From the NCBI GenBank assembly GCA_039794405.1, contig JBDIVL010000013.1, positions 1 through 64,000 on the forward strand: a stretch of 64,000 bases of DNA, written 5' to 3'. The notes under the pieces are model-generated. The model saw only the letters and a program-made list of their open reading frames with translations, was not told the origin of the DNA and did not search any database. The translations under genes were made by a program, and so were the position numbers. Below, piece by piece: positions 32,589 to 41,589 of the stretch. Numbering within the stretch: position 1 is the first letter of the stretch; each line of letters starts with the position of its first letter. The DNA comes from JBDIVL01 sp039794405 (GTDB lineage Bacteria > Planctomycetota > Brocadiia > Brocadiales > Brocadiaceae).

Positions 32589-33653
32589 ATCGATACAAGA
32601 GATAAACAACTCTCGCGCAGAAATTTTTTGAAGTATTCCGCTCTTGGTACCGTTGGATTTGGTTTGGGTCTCGGATGTTTTGAAAGTTTGCAATGGGCAT
32701 CAGGGGCGGATGAACAGCCTCTCTCCATCGGGAAAAGCCGGGTAATTGCAATAAAAAGCAGTGGGATTTTAAGGAACGGAAAGCCGGAGCAAGAGGTTGT
32801 GCAGAGGATGGTAAACGAGGGGATGTTTACACTCACCGGGAAAAAAACGGTTGCCGATGCGTGGCGGACGTTTTTTACTCCTGAGGATGTTGTAGGTATT
32901 AAGATTAATCCAATCGGCGGAGTAAAACTTTCTACATGCCCTGAGGTTGTTCATGCAATCATTCATGGCCTGAAAGCTGCCGGAGTAAAGGAAAATAACA
33001 TTATTATATGGGACCGGTTTAGCTACCATCTGATTATGGCTGGCTTTCCTTTAAATAAAGGAAGCAGCGGGGTCCGTTGCTATGGTACCGAACCAACTAC
33101 CGGGTATGATAAAGAAGTATATTATGAATCATTTGATGATGACTACAAACTGCGAGAGGAGGACGGGGCACGGTCACTTTTCAGTACAATAGTAACCCAG
33201 CATGTTACTGCCATTATTAACGTGCCGGTAATGAAAGACCATGGAATAGCAGGAGTAACCTTATGTCTCAAAAACCTGGCATTTGGTTCTGTCAATAATA
33301 CCCCAAGATTCCATCCATCGCCATACTTTTGTGATCCAGCCTCTGCAGAAGTTTGTGCACACCCCATACTGAGAAACAAGGTACGTTTACATATCGTCGA
33401 TGCACTGCAGGCATGTTTCGAAGGCGGCCCTGCAAGTATGAAAAAATGGACGATGTGGAATGAGGAGCGACTCTTTTTTGGGACTGATCCGGTAGCAATT
33501 GACAGAATAGGACTTGAGATCATTGATAAGAAACGCAGGGAAAATAATTATGCATCGGTGTCTCAAAAGGCCAGGCATATCGTTACTGCAGGGGTGAACG
33601 GCCTGGGTGTTTACGATAAAAATAATATTGATTTCATAGAACTCAATGTATAA
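32589..33653 (+). CDS. Tat-exported DUF362 family protein with an apparent ATC start
   Basis: The frame contains a clear twin-arginine signal, LSRRNFLKYSALGTVGFGLGLG, whose arginines lie before the first standard start (TTG 32628). The real start is therefore upstream. GGGAG at 32577-32581 is followed seven bases later by ATC at 32589, giving 354 residues with MDTRDKQLSRRNFLK. No ATG, GTG or TTG is available between the upstream stop (32544) and the twin arginines. The mature DUF362 domain has VGIKINPIGG, INVPVMKDHGIAGVTLCLKNLAFG and FFGTDPVAIDRIGLEI. The function of DUF362 proteins is unknown; some carry Fe-S clusters, but no ferredoxin motif is present here. Export of a folded, cofactor-bearing protein is likely. 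Confidence 0.78.
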   Translation: MDTRDKQLSRRNFLKYSALGTVGFGLGLGCFESLQWASGADEQPLSIGKSRVIAIKSSGILRNGKPEQEVVQRMVNEGMFTLTGKKTVADAWRTFFTPEDVVGIKINPIGGVKLSTCPEVVHAIIHGLKAAGVKENNIIIWDRFSYHLIMAGFPLNKGSSGVRCYGTEPTTGYDKEVYYESFDDDYKLREEDGARSLFSTIVTQHVTAIINVPVMKDHGIAGVTLCLKNLAFGSVNNTPRFHPSPYFCDPASAEVCAHPILRNKVRLHIVDALQACFEGGPASMKKWTMWNEERLFFGTDPVAIDRIGLEIIDKKRRENNYASVSQKARHIVTAGVNGLGVYDKNNIDFIELNV

Positions 33654-33711
33654 AAATTTGAGGCTTGTATTCTGATATTTCTTATTTTCAGGGGTTACGT
33701 TCATGTATAAG

Positions 33712-34605
33712 CTATTTTATAATTTCACGCCTAATATCAGAACTCATCGCTCCGCATGGCATCTCTTCGGTGGTGCAGTACATTACCCAGTTACCCTTGC
33801 AGTCAATACCAATCCAGCCATAATGACGTTGACGTTCATTTGCTTCTTCACAGAGTATGTTCGAAGCCTCAATAAGAGAACATCCGTCCCTAACCCTTGT
33901 TTCTATCCTGACAGCGACTCCGTCGTTCACAATTTGCTCTCCTATCCCTGTACAGCTTATGGCTGCAAACTTTGATGCGTAGTTTCCCGCAACAGTAGCT
34001 GAGTCGGATACCCTTTCAGGGATGTTCATGGCGGTTCCACCTGTGGAGGTTGCAGCGGCTAAATGCCCTTGTTGATCCAGGACAACAACCCCGACAGTTC
34101 CATGGCTATCAGAGGATTGTTTTTTACTTTCTAAAGAAGAAATCCATCGGGTTACCTGATCAGGTGTTATGGGGTTTTCAGGAGGAATTCCTAATTCACG
34201 GGCAAGTAACTGTGCCCCAAGGGGACCGATTACCGTCTGGTCTTTGTTCTGCAATGCATAGGCCAACTTTGAGGGATGAATAATATGTGTTGCCAACATT
34301 ACACCGGAAAATTTCTGTTTATTCCCATCCATGAGAGAAGCGGACAGGCGTACCATCCCGTCGTTCTGAATCACAGCGCCGAGTCCTGCGTTAAAGTGAG
34401 GACTGGCCTCAAGGAGTTCAACCACACGACATGCTGTTTTCAAGGCCGACTCGCCATTACAAAGCAACGGCCAAACTTGATTGATTATTCCGGCGATACT
34501 ATCTCTTCTCTGTTTGAGCAAGGCCTTGTTATTTTTATACGGGCCGGCACCTCCGTGGATGAGAAGAATTGGAGGCCTGGCGCTGGAATAATGGCTTTTA
34601 TGCAT
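33712..34605 (-). CDS. Isoaspartyl peptidase/L-asparaginase-like Ntn hydrolase
   Basis: A 297-residue protein of the threonine-type asparaginase family, which self-cleaves and hydrolyses isoaspartyl peptides or asparagine. It has ILLIHGGAGPYKN at the N-terminus, FNAGLGAVIQNDG, and the cleavage/nucleophile motif HGTVGVVVLDQQGHLAAATSTGG with the catalytic Thr near residue 168. The next motif reads RVSDSATVAGNYAS instead of the common GRVGDSPIIGAGTYA, so substrate preference may differ. The C-terminus has the expected GWIGIDCKGN-type turn. It is a single gene. Confidence 0.85.
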   Translation of the reverse strand: MHKSHYSSARPPILLIHGGAGPYKNNKALLKQRRDSIAGIINQVWPLLCNGESALKTACRVVELLEASPHFNAGLGAVIQNDGMVRLSASLMDGNKQKFSGVMLATHIIHPSKLAYALQNKDQTVIGPLGAQLLARELGIPPENPITPDQVTRWISSLESKKQSSDSHGTVGVVVLDQQGHLAAATSTGGTAMNIPERVSDSATVAGNYASKFAAISCTGIGEQIVNDGVAVRIETRVRDGCSLIEASNILCEEANERQRHYGWIGIDCKGNWVMYCTTEEMPCGAMSSDIRREIIK

Positions 34606-34794
34606 AACGTTCTCCTTATTTTCAATCCTGGATTACTCTAGTAATCTCAAAACAAAATGTCACATAGCATAGCAGATTTTGCCAGAAAAAACAGAGTTTC
34701 TAAAGATTATAAAAGAGACATTTTGTATTAATATTACTATATAACAAATAAGTGTCTTAATCGAAATATTAAAAGAGATAAAATAACCGATAGA
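34606..34794. repeat. Spacer with 27-bp repeat shared with 42794
   Basis: The 27 bases at 34644-34670 (ATCTCAAAACAAAATGTCAC and on) are identical to 42794-42820. An inverted partner of part of it (GAGACATTTTGTATT) lies at 34707-34721, so this copy can fold. No gene is visible. Confidence 0.65.
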
Positions 34795-34823
34795 TTGACA
34801 GTCAGATACTTTATGATTATAGT
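34795..34823 (+). promoter_or_regulatory. Sigma-70-like promoter of the propeller-M28-PDZ gene
   Basis: TTGACA at 34795-34800 and TATAGT at 34818-34823 with 17 bases between, about 105 bases before the start codon. Confidence 0.7.
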
Positions 34824-34936
34824 ATTACTGTATAAAAATATTTTTTTGTGAAAGTTTTTAAAATGAACTATGAATAAACACTGACAAAATATTACAACTT
34901 CCGATTTATTCGGAACAGGAAGAAGGAGATCTTATA

Positions 34937-37900
34937 ATGAAGCAAGTATTTTCTTTCGGTTTTTTTACGGTATTGTTGGCAGCGACATTTCTCAGTTGGG
35001 GTATTACCCAGGGGGATGAGAAGGTCGAAGAACAATTTCTAACAAATATCCAACAGTTAACCAGTAAGGAAAAGAGTACAGCGGGTGAAGGATATTTTTC
35101 TCCAGACGGAAAGTTTATCATATTTCAAAGTGAACGCGAGCCAGGAAACCCTTTTTACCAGATTTATATACTGAATATCGAGACGGGTGAAACCCACCGG
35201 GTTTCGCCGGGAGTTGGTAAAACCACATGTTCGTTTTTCCGGCCGGACTCCGAAGAAGTGCTTTATGCCTCAACCCATTTGGATCCTGAAGCAAAGGCAG
35301 AACAACAGGTAGAACTCGATTTTCGTGCTTCCGGAAAAAAAAGGCGCTATACCTGGGACTATGATGAATATTATGATATCTTTTCCGCACAGCGAGACGG
35401 AAGTTCATTAAAACGTTTAACAACAGCTCCCGGATATGATGCAGAAGGCGCCTATTCTCCTGACGGAAAGAAAATTGTCTTTTGTTCTCTCCGGGATGCC
35501 TATCCAGCCGATAAACTTTCACCTGAAGATCGGAAACGTTTGGAGACTAATCCCGGCTATTTTGGTGAAATTTACCTTATGAATGCCGATGGTTCAGATC
35601 AAAGGCGGTTGACGAACTGGCCCGGATATGATGGCGGGCCTTTCTTCAGTCCGGACGGCGAAAGGATCATTTGGCGGCATTTCAGCGAAAGTGGTATGCT
35701 TGCCGATATCTATACTATGCGGCTGGATGGATCGGATATACGCAGGTTAACCGATTTTGGGTCAATGTCATGGGCCCCATATTTCCATCCCTCTGATGAA
35801 TACATAATCTTCCACTCTAACAAATATGGACCTACCAATTGTGAATTGTTTATTGTTGATACCTGTGGTGAAAAAGAGCCAATACGGGTTACCTTTAATA
35901 ATGTGTTTGATGGATTACCGGTTTTTTCTCCGGATGGAAAGAAACTTGCCTGGACTTCGGGACGGTCACCAACGGGGGAATCCCAAATATTCCTGTCCGA
36001 TTGGAATCATGCTGCCGCCTTGAAAGCGCTAAAATCGGCAGGCATGCGGGTTCAATCTCAATCCTCTCAAACATTCGATGTATCTGAAGGTGTAGATCGG
36101 AAAGATCGTGCCTATCCTTTCCGTAACCACTCAACTCCAGAGGAAAGTAAAAATGGTTTTTCATCTGAAATTATGGTAAGCGATCTTCGTGCTGAAGTCC
36201 GGTATCTTGCCTCTGATGAACTGGAGGGACGGTTAACTGGTTCCGGAGGTATCCAAATGGCAGCTAATTATATTGCCAATTATTATGAAAAAATCGGGTT
36301 AAAACCGTTAGGAGACAAAGGAACATATTTCCAGGAATTTCCCTTTGTTTCCGGAGTTAAATTAATTCAGGATAAAAACCACTTCCAGGTCATAAAAAAA
36401 GGAGATGCCGGTGAAACGATACATTTTGATGTAAACAAAGATTTTCTCCCTCTGGCCTTTACAACGAATGGTGAAGTGGAAGGTCAAGTGGTTTTTGCAG
36501 GCTATGGCCTCTCTATGCCAGGAAATGAGACGAAGAGTTATGACTCATATGCCGGTCTGGACGTGAAGGACAAAATTGTTCTCGTGCTACATTATGTTCC
36601 TGAAAAAGTTGATATGAAGAGGCGCCTGGAACTCAACCGTTATGCAGGGCTGCGTTACAAGGCAATGGTAGCCCGGGAACGTGGGGCAAAGGCACTCTTA
36701 GTCGTTATTGGCCCAAATTCTCCTGCTGCAGGAGAATTGATTCCGCTCTCGAGCGATAAGGTATCTTCGGGATCAGGAATTGCGGTTGCTTCCATAAGCG
36801 GTAAGATGGCTGAAACGCTTCTTGCTGCCTCTGGTAAGGATCTTAAAGCCATTCAATCAGGACTGGATAGCGAGGATCCTCAAATTACAGGAAGCTTTCC
36901 TTTACCTAACGTGCAGGTAAAGATGTCCACAGCGGTTGAACAGGTAAAAGGATCAGACCGTAATATCCTTGGTTTTTTGCCTCCTGGTGAAGGTGCTGAA
37001 AGTACTGAATTTATTATCGTTGGTGCTCACTATGACCATATTGGTCATGGAGGGGTTGATTCATTGGCACGCAAGGGAGAAGAAGGCCAAGTCCACAACG
37101 GGGCCGATGATAATGCCTCCGGCGTTTCTATTGTCCTGGAATTAGCTGCTGCACTATCCGGGGAATGGAAGAAGAGTCCATCTGCAACCCGGCGTGGAAT
37201 TATCTTTGCTCTCTGGTCGGGAGAAGAGATGGGATGTCTTGGGTCGTCATATTTTGTTGAATGTCCTGTTGTTCCATTAAAAAACGTTATTGCCTATGTC
37301 AATTTTGATATGGTTGGACGACTGAAGGAGAATAATCTGATAATTGAAGGAATTGGATCCTCAAGTATCTGGACCAAACTGATTGAAAAATGCAATGCAG
37401 ATGCTCAGTTTAATCTGAAACTTCTGCAGGATCCGTATCAGCCGACAGATGTTACTGCATTCTATCCGAAAGGAGTTCCGGTAATCCACTTCTTTACCGG
37501 TGTTCATGAGGATTATAACAGACCTACAGATGATCCGGAAACTTTGAATTACGAGGGTATGGCAAAGATTGCCGGATTTTCAAAATCGATGATTATTGAA
37601 TTGGCCAAAAATTCCGAACGTCCGGACTATACAAAGGTTGCCCAAACGGAGGGGGATCAGATGAAAGGAAAATCTCCCCGCAGGGCCTATTGGGGAACTA
37701 TTCCGGATTTTACCGCTGAAGGTATAGAAGGGGTAAAATTAAATAGTGTTAAGATGGATGGGCCGGCGGATAAAGCGGGAATGAAAGAAGGGGATATTAT
37801 TATTGAAATTGAAGGTCAGAAAATTACCAATATTTATGATTATAATTACGTACTCGATACCGTGGGAGTTGGTAAATCTGTTGAAGTAGTCGTACAGAGA

Positions 37901-37948
37901 GATGGAAAACGTGAAGTACTAACAATTGTGCCGGTTGCACGGAAATGA
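34937..37948 (+). CDS. Secreted propeller-M28 peptidase-PDZ fusion protein
   Basis: A 1003-residue exported protein. Residues 1-26 are a signal peptide. Residues about 40-370 hold repeated TolB/PD40 propeller units (YFSPDGKFIIFQSE, YSPDGKKIVFCS, FFSPDGERIIWR). About 430-660 is a PA-type inserted domain. About 690-880 is an M28 zinc aminopeptidase with the ligand motifs GAHYDHIG, NGADDNASG, WSGEEMG, NFDMVG and HFFTGVHEDYN, all intact. About 905-1000 is a PDZ domain (GPADKAGMKEGDIIIEI). The ATG at 34937 follows AGAAGGAG. The combination points to a periplasmic or surface aminopeptidase that recognises protein substrates through its propeller and PDZ parts. Confidence 0.88.
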   Translation: MKQVFSFGFFTVLLAATFLSWGITQGDEKVEEQFLTNIQQLTSKEKSTAGEGYFSPDGKFIIFQSEREPGNPFYQIYILNIETGETHRVSPGVGKTTCSFFRPDSEEVLYASTHLDPEAKAEQQVELDFRASGKKRRYTWDYDEYYDIFSAQRDGSSLKRLTTAPGYDAEGAYSPDGKKIVFCSLRDAYPADKLSPEDRKRLETNPGYFGEIYLMNADGSDQRRLTNWPGYDGGPFFSPDGERIIWRHFSESGMLADIYTMRLDGSDIRRLTDFGSMSWAPYFHPSDEYIIFHSNKYGPTNCELFIVDTCGEKEPIRVTFNNVFDGLPVFSPDGKKLAWTSGRSPTGESQIFLSDWNHAAALKALKSAGMRVQSQSSQTFDVSEGVDRKDRAYPFRNHSTPEESKNGFSSEIMVSDLRAEVRYLASDELEGRLTGSGGIQMAANYIANYYEKIGLKPLGDKGTYFQEFPFVSGVKLIQDKNHFQVIKKGDAGETIHFDVNKDFLPLAFTTNGEVEGQVVFAGYGLSMPGNETKSYDSYAGLDVKDKIVLVLHYVPEKVDMKRRLELNRYAGLRYKAMVARERGAKALLVVIGPNSPAAGELIPLSSDKVSSGSGIAVASISGKMAETLLAASGKDLKAIQSGLDSEDPQITGSFPLPNVQVKMSTAVEQVKGSDRNILGFLPPGEGAESTEFIIVGAHYDHIGHGGVDSLARKGEEGQVHNGADDNASGVSIVLELAAALSGEWKKSPSATRRGIIFALWSGEEMGCLGSSYFVECPVVPLKNVIAYVNFDMVGRLKENNLIIEGIGSSSIWTKLIEKCNADAQFNLKLLQDPYQPTDVTAFYPKGVPVIHFFTGVHEDYNRPTDDPETLNYEGMAKIAGFSKSMIIELAKNSERPDYTKVAQTEGDQMKGKSPRRAYWGTIPDFTAEGIEGVKLNSVKMDGPADKAGMKEGDIIIEIEGQKITNIYDYNYVLDTVGVGKSVEVVVQRDGKREVLTIVPVARK

Positions 37949-37986
37949 TATAGACCTGGCAGGTGTACTGTAACTTAAAACATAGT

Positions 37987-38073
37987 AAGCAGTATACAGT
38001 AAACAGTGCGCAGTAAGAGCGGTAAGCGGTAAGCAAAAAGTGATAAATTTTCACTGTTTACTGTATACTGCTT
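37987..38073. repeat. Perfect 22-bp inverted repeat (AGCAGTATACAGTAAACAGTG)
   Basis: The 22-base arm at 37987-38008 is exactly mirrored at 38052-38073 around a GGTAAGCGGTAAGC-type loop. It lies between the M28 gene and the GH100-like gene. Related AGTAAACAGT/ACTATTTACT words recur before the M20 gene and before cstA. Confidence 0.8.
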
Positions 38074-38158
38074 GCTTTTTTGCCGCCTAAGCAAACATAT
38101 GGGATAATTACTAAAAACTTACACAAAAAGCTTTTACAGGGTAATACGATAAGAATAC

Positions 38159-39355
38159 ATGAATAATCAGAAATCTTCAGGGATTATTGAAGAAGACCTT
38201 GTTCAGGAGTGCTATATTCGTTCGCTGCAATTGCTGAAGGGCAATTCAACTCCTGCCGGCATCATTGCCTGTGCAAAATCCAAAAAGGCTGTCGACAGAT
38301 CCTATGCCAGTATTTTTGGGCGAGATGCGGCTATATGTTCTCTTGGCATGATTGCATCAAAAGACCGGGAACTTATCCACAATGCGAAAATAAGTTTGCG
38401 CACTTTAGCGAAACACCAGGCACCAAACGGACAAATTCCAAAATATGTAAAACCGGAAATCAGAGAAGTCGACTTCTGGTATTCAGGATGTATCGATGCC
38501 ACGCTCTGGTGGTTAATTGCAGTGAACTTCTATGACCGTTCTTTTCCTGAGGAACATTTTGCAAGACAACTCCATGCAGAAATAGACCGTGCCCTTACCT
38601 GGCTTTCCTGTCAGGAACATCAGGGATTATTCCTGCTGCAGCAGAATGAGGCGAGTGACTGGGCCGATATTATGCCAAGGTCTGGTTTTGTACTCTATTC
38701 GAATGCCCTGTGGTATCACGTCAAAAAACTGTATCAAATTCCTCATACTGACAAGACGAAACAGTATTTCAAAATTATATTTTTTCCTTTCGATAAATCA
38801 ATCTCTGAACAACGGCGGGTGCGCATCCTGACGCATTATATTAAGAACAAGACAAACTACAGCGATTTCTATCTGAGTTTTGTAAATTTTTCATTTTGGG
38901 GAGAAGAAATAGATGTTTTCGGCAATATCCTGAGTGCACTCTTCGGACTGGCATACGCCTCCAAGGCATCACGGATGGTTAATACCATGCTCCGTTTAAA
39001 GGTTCACCGGCCTTATCCTGCAAGAGTGGTCCATACACCTATACGGAAAAATAGCAAATTATGGCGGCTTTATATGCAGAGGTATAATCAGAACATTCCC
39101 TATCAGTATCATAACGGAGGTATTTGGCCATTTGTTGGCGGATTCTGGGTAATGCTGCTTGCAAAATTAGGCAAGAAAGAACTCGCGTGGGGGGAGTTGA
39201 GGCAGTTTGCTGAAGTGAATAAGACCAATAATTGGGAGTTCAACGAGTGGTTTCATGGAATAACGGGTGAGCCGATGGGTATGGCGGGTCAATCCTGGAA
39301 TGCAGCAATGTTCATCCTGGCATTTCATGCCCTAAAAAGTAACGTCCGTTTATAG
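38159..39355 (+). CDS. GH100/neutral-invertase-like glycoside hydrolase
   Basis: A 398-residue cytoplasmic (alpha/alpha)6-barrel protein. The parts FGRDAAICSLGM (about residue 54), VDFWYSGCIDATLWWLIA, NEASDWADIMPRSGFVLYSNALWY (acid/base region, about 160-185) and YHNGGIWPFVGGFW are those of alkaline/neutral invertases and related glycogen-debranching-like enzymes. Sucrose hydrolysis is the typical reaction, but other alpha-glucosides are possible. The ATG at 38159 lacks a clear ribosome site. No sugar-phosphate synthase gene is adjacent. Confidence 0.75.
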   Translation: MNNQKSSGIIEEDLVQECYIRSLQLLKGNSTPAGIIACAKSKKAVDRSYASIFGRDAAICSLGMIASKDRELIHNAKISLRTLAKHQAPNGQIPKYVKPEIREVDFWYSGCIDATLWWLIAVNFYDRSFPEEHFARQLHAEIDRALTWLSCQEHQGLFLLQQNEASDWADIMPRSGFVLYSNALWYHVKKLYQIPHTDKTKQYFKIIFFPFDKSISEQRRVRILTHYIKNKTNYSDFYLSFVNFSFWGEEIDVFGNILSALFGLAYASKASRMVNTMLRLKVHRPYPARVVHTPIRKNSKLWRLYMQRYNQNIPYQYHNGGIWPFVGGFWVMLLAKLGKKELAWGELRQFAEVNKTNNWEFNEWFHGITGEPMGMAGQSWNAAMFILAFHALKSNVRL

Positions 39356-39582
39356 CGAAAAGCCTTAACGTATGTTGTACATTCACATCAACCGTATCCT
39401 GATGCCAGTAAGTACATACAGGATCAGGAACTTTCTCAAATCCCTGCAGTAGAGGACGCCTGCTAAAGGAAAAAGATTTTTTGTGGTGGCTGTGTCCACT
39501 TCCTCTGGCAAGGCGCTTATTACTGAAATGGCGGCATTCAGGCAACTTTTCGTTTCGTTTAACTCTATTTCTATATTCGAAC

Positions 39583-41493
39583 CTATAATTGCCTGTTAGT
39601 ATGGTAAAACCAATACCTGTTTTTGCCATGTCTTTTGGCAGAGTACATGGCTATATCTGCATATTTAAGCAGCTTATTTATTTCATGTGTATCGAATGGA
39701 TATAAGCTAATACCGATACTGGCGGCTATATGAATTTCGTGGTTTTCAATCTGATAAGGCTTATTCAATGCATTGAGGACTTTTTGTGCAATAGTGGCAA
39801 TATCTTCTCTATGAGTAAGGTCGGAGAAAATGGCGATAAATTCATCACCACCGAGGCGGGCGATCGTATCACATTCGCGCATACTCTGTTTTAATCGCTC
39901 GGAAAATGCCTTAAGAACCAAATCGCCTGTATCGTGCCCGAGAGTATCATTTATTGTTTTGAAATTATCTATATCGAGCAAAAAAACAGCTAAGATACTG
40001 CCATTACGTTTTGCATGAGACACGGCTACTTTCAAACGATCCTGAAACAGAATGCGGTTCGGTAAATTGGTAAGTGAATCATGATAGGCCATGTGGTTAA
40101 TAACTGACTCTGCTTGTTTCCGTGCAATTGAGCTTCCCATGATCTCTGCTGTAACCCGGAGCAAGGCAATATCCTCATCACGCCACGTGCCGATGGAGAC
40201 GACATTGTCGAAACCAATAAATCCGGTCAGTTCTTTTTCGGCGTACACCGGTAAAGCAACAAGCGATTTAATATTCTGCTTTTCAAATATCTCTTTTTCA
40301 GCGGATGCCTCCGGTGGCAATTTTGAAACATCCGTTATGTGAATCACACCGCCGGCATGCAGGTTTGCCATCCACCAGGGAGCTATTGAGGAGGGGATGT
40401 TCTGCAGATTCTGTATTTCGGGTGAGACGCCTTCATCACACCATTCATGAGTATTGTCCATAATGTTGCCATTATCACGGAACTGAAAGAGGTATGATCT
40501 GCTTGCGCCACTCAATTTACCAATATCAGCCAACGAGAGGGAAATGGAGTTGTCAAAGTTGGAGAGAACAACAAACCTTTTTGAAATATTTGCTATGGTT
40601 TTTTCAAATTCTATCCTGTGTTTGAGCGACTCCTCGATATGTTTCCGCTCAATGAACTGCCCGATTTGACTACCAATAGCTTCGAACATCTTCAATAAAT
40701 CATCATCAGGAGACTGTGTCTCGTGGCTGAAAAACTCTATAACACCCAGTACTTCGCCTCCCATGAGAATAGGGAAGCCAAATGCCCCATGTAATCCTTC
40801 TTTGGCGGCAAGAGATGCTCGTGGAAAATTTTCATCTGAAACAACATCGACAATCCATCTCGGTTCTCTGCTGGTCCATACCCTGCCCGGCAATCCAATG
40901 CCATACGAAAAACACATCTGCCGGCTAATTGCTTTAAACTCTTGAGTACTTACCGATGGTTTACTCCAGGTCTCAACACAACGCAATACATTATTTTCCC
41001 GGTCAACAGTCCAAAAATTACCTAAATCCCACGTAAGATATTCGCATACAGCCTGAAGGATTTTCAGGGCAGCATTGCCAAGGGTATCTGACTCCGCTAA
41101 TGCGCGTGTTGAAGCATACTGTACGTTTAGACGCTGCACAATCTGCTTGTATGCAGTAATATCCCTTAAAATTACTTGAACCATCCTTTTCCCCGAGTAC
41201 TCAATAACGTTTCCTGTTATATCAACAGGAACTGTTTTCTTATCTTTTCTCACTATTGATATGTTTCTTACAAATTCTGATCCTTTTTGAATATCTTCCC
41301 GGAAAGCGGTAGTAGTTTTTTCCTTCTCTTTTGGGGGTAGAAGTTGAATAAAATTCATATTGATAAGTTCTTCCCTCGTATATCCGGTAAGGCTTTCTCC
41401 CTTTTTATTTATGTCCAGCAAGTCGCCATCTATGTTGAGTATGAATATTGCATCACTGGCATATTCCCATAAAAAGCATGTTTTATGATACAT
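39583..41493 (-). CDS. PAS-GAF-GAF-GGDEF diguanylate cyclase
   Basis: A 636-residue cytoplasmic signalling protein that should make cyclic di-GMP. Domains: PAS (about 5-120, AIFILNIDGDLLDINKKGESLTGYT), GAF (about 140-290, GIGLPGRVW), second GAF (about 305-455) and GGDEF (about 470-636) starting DSLTNLPNRILF. The active-site loop RLGGDEF is intact. There is no EAL domain. The ATG at 41493 with AGGTG upstream is preferred over the GTG two codons earlier. It has no membrane segment, so it senses a cytoplasmic signal. No RxxD inhibitory site is obvious. Confidence 0.92.
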   Translation of the reverse strand: MYHKTCFLWEYASDAIFILNIDGDLLDINKKGESLTGYTREELINMNFIQLLPPKEKEKTTTAFREDIQKGSEFVRNISIVRKDKKTVPVDITGNVIEYSGKRMVQVILRDITAYKQIVQRLNVQYASTRALAESDTLGNAALKILQAVCEYLTWDLGNFWTVDRENNVLRCVETWSKPSVSTQEFKAISRQMCFSYGIGLPGRVWTSREPRWIVDVVSDENFPRASLAAKEGLHGAFGFPILMGGEVLGVIEFFSHETQSPDDDLLKMFEAIGSQIGQFIERKHIEESLKHRIEFEKTIANISKRFVVLSNFDNSISLSLADIGKLSGASRSYLFQFRDNGNIMDNTHEWCDEGVSPEIQNLQNIPSSIAPWWMANLHAGGVIHITDVSKLPPEASAEKEIFEKQNIKSLVALPVYAEKELTGFIGFDNVVSIGTWRDEDIALLRVTAEIMGSSIARKQAESVINHMAYHDSLTNLPNRILFQDRLKVAVSHAKRNGSILAVFLLDIDNFKTINDTLGHDTGDLVLKAFSERLKQSMRECDTIARLGGDEFIAIFSDLTHREDIATIAQKVLNALNKPYQIENHEIHIAASIGISLYPFDTHEINKLLKYADIAMYSAKRHGKNRYWFYHTNRQL

Positions 41494-41589
41494 CTTCACA
41501 CCTGATTGGTTTTCTTAAGATGTTCTTTTACCAAGGGAATTAAAATAGAGATTATCTGAAAAAACTCTAACAATCCACCATCATTTTTA

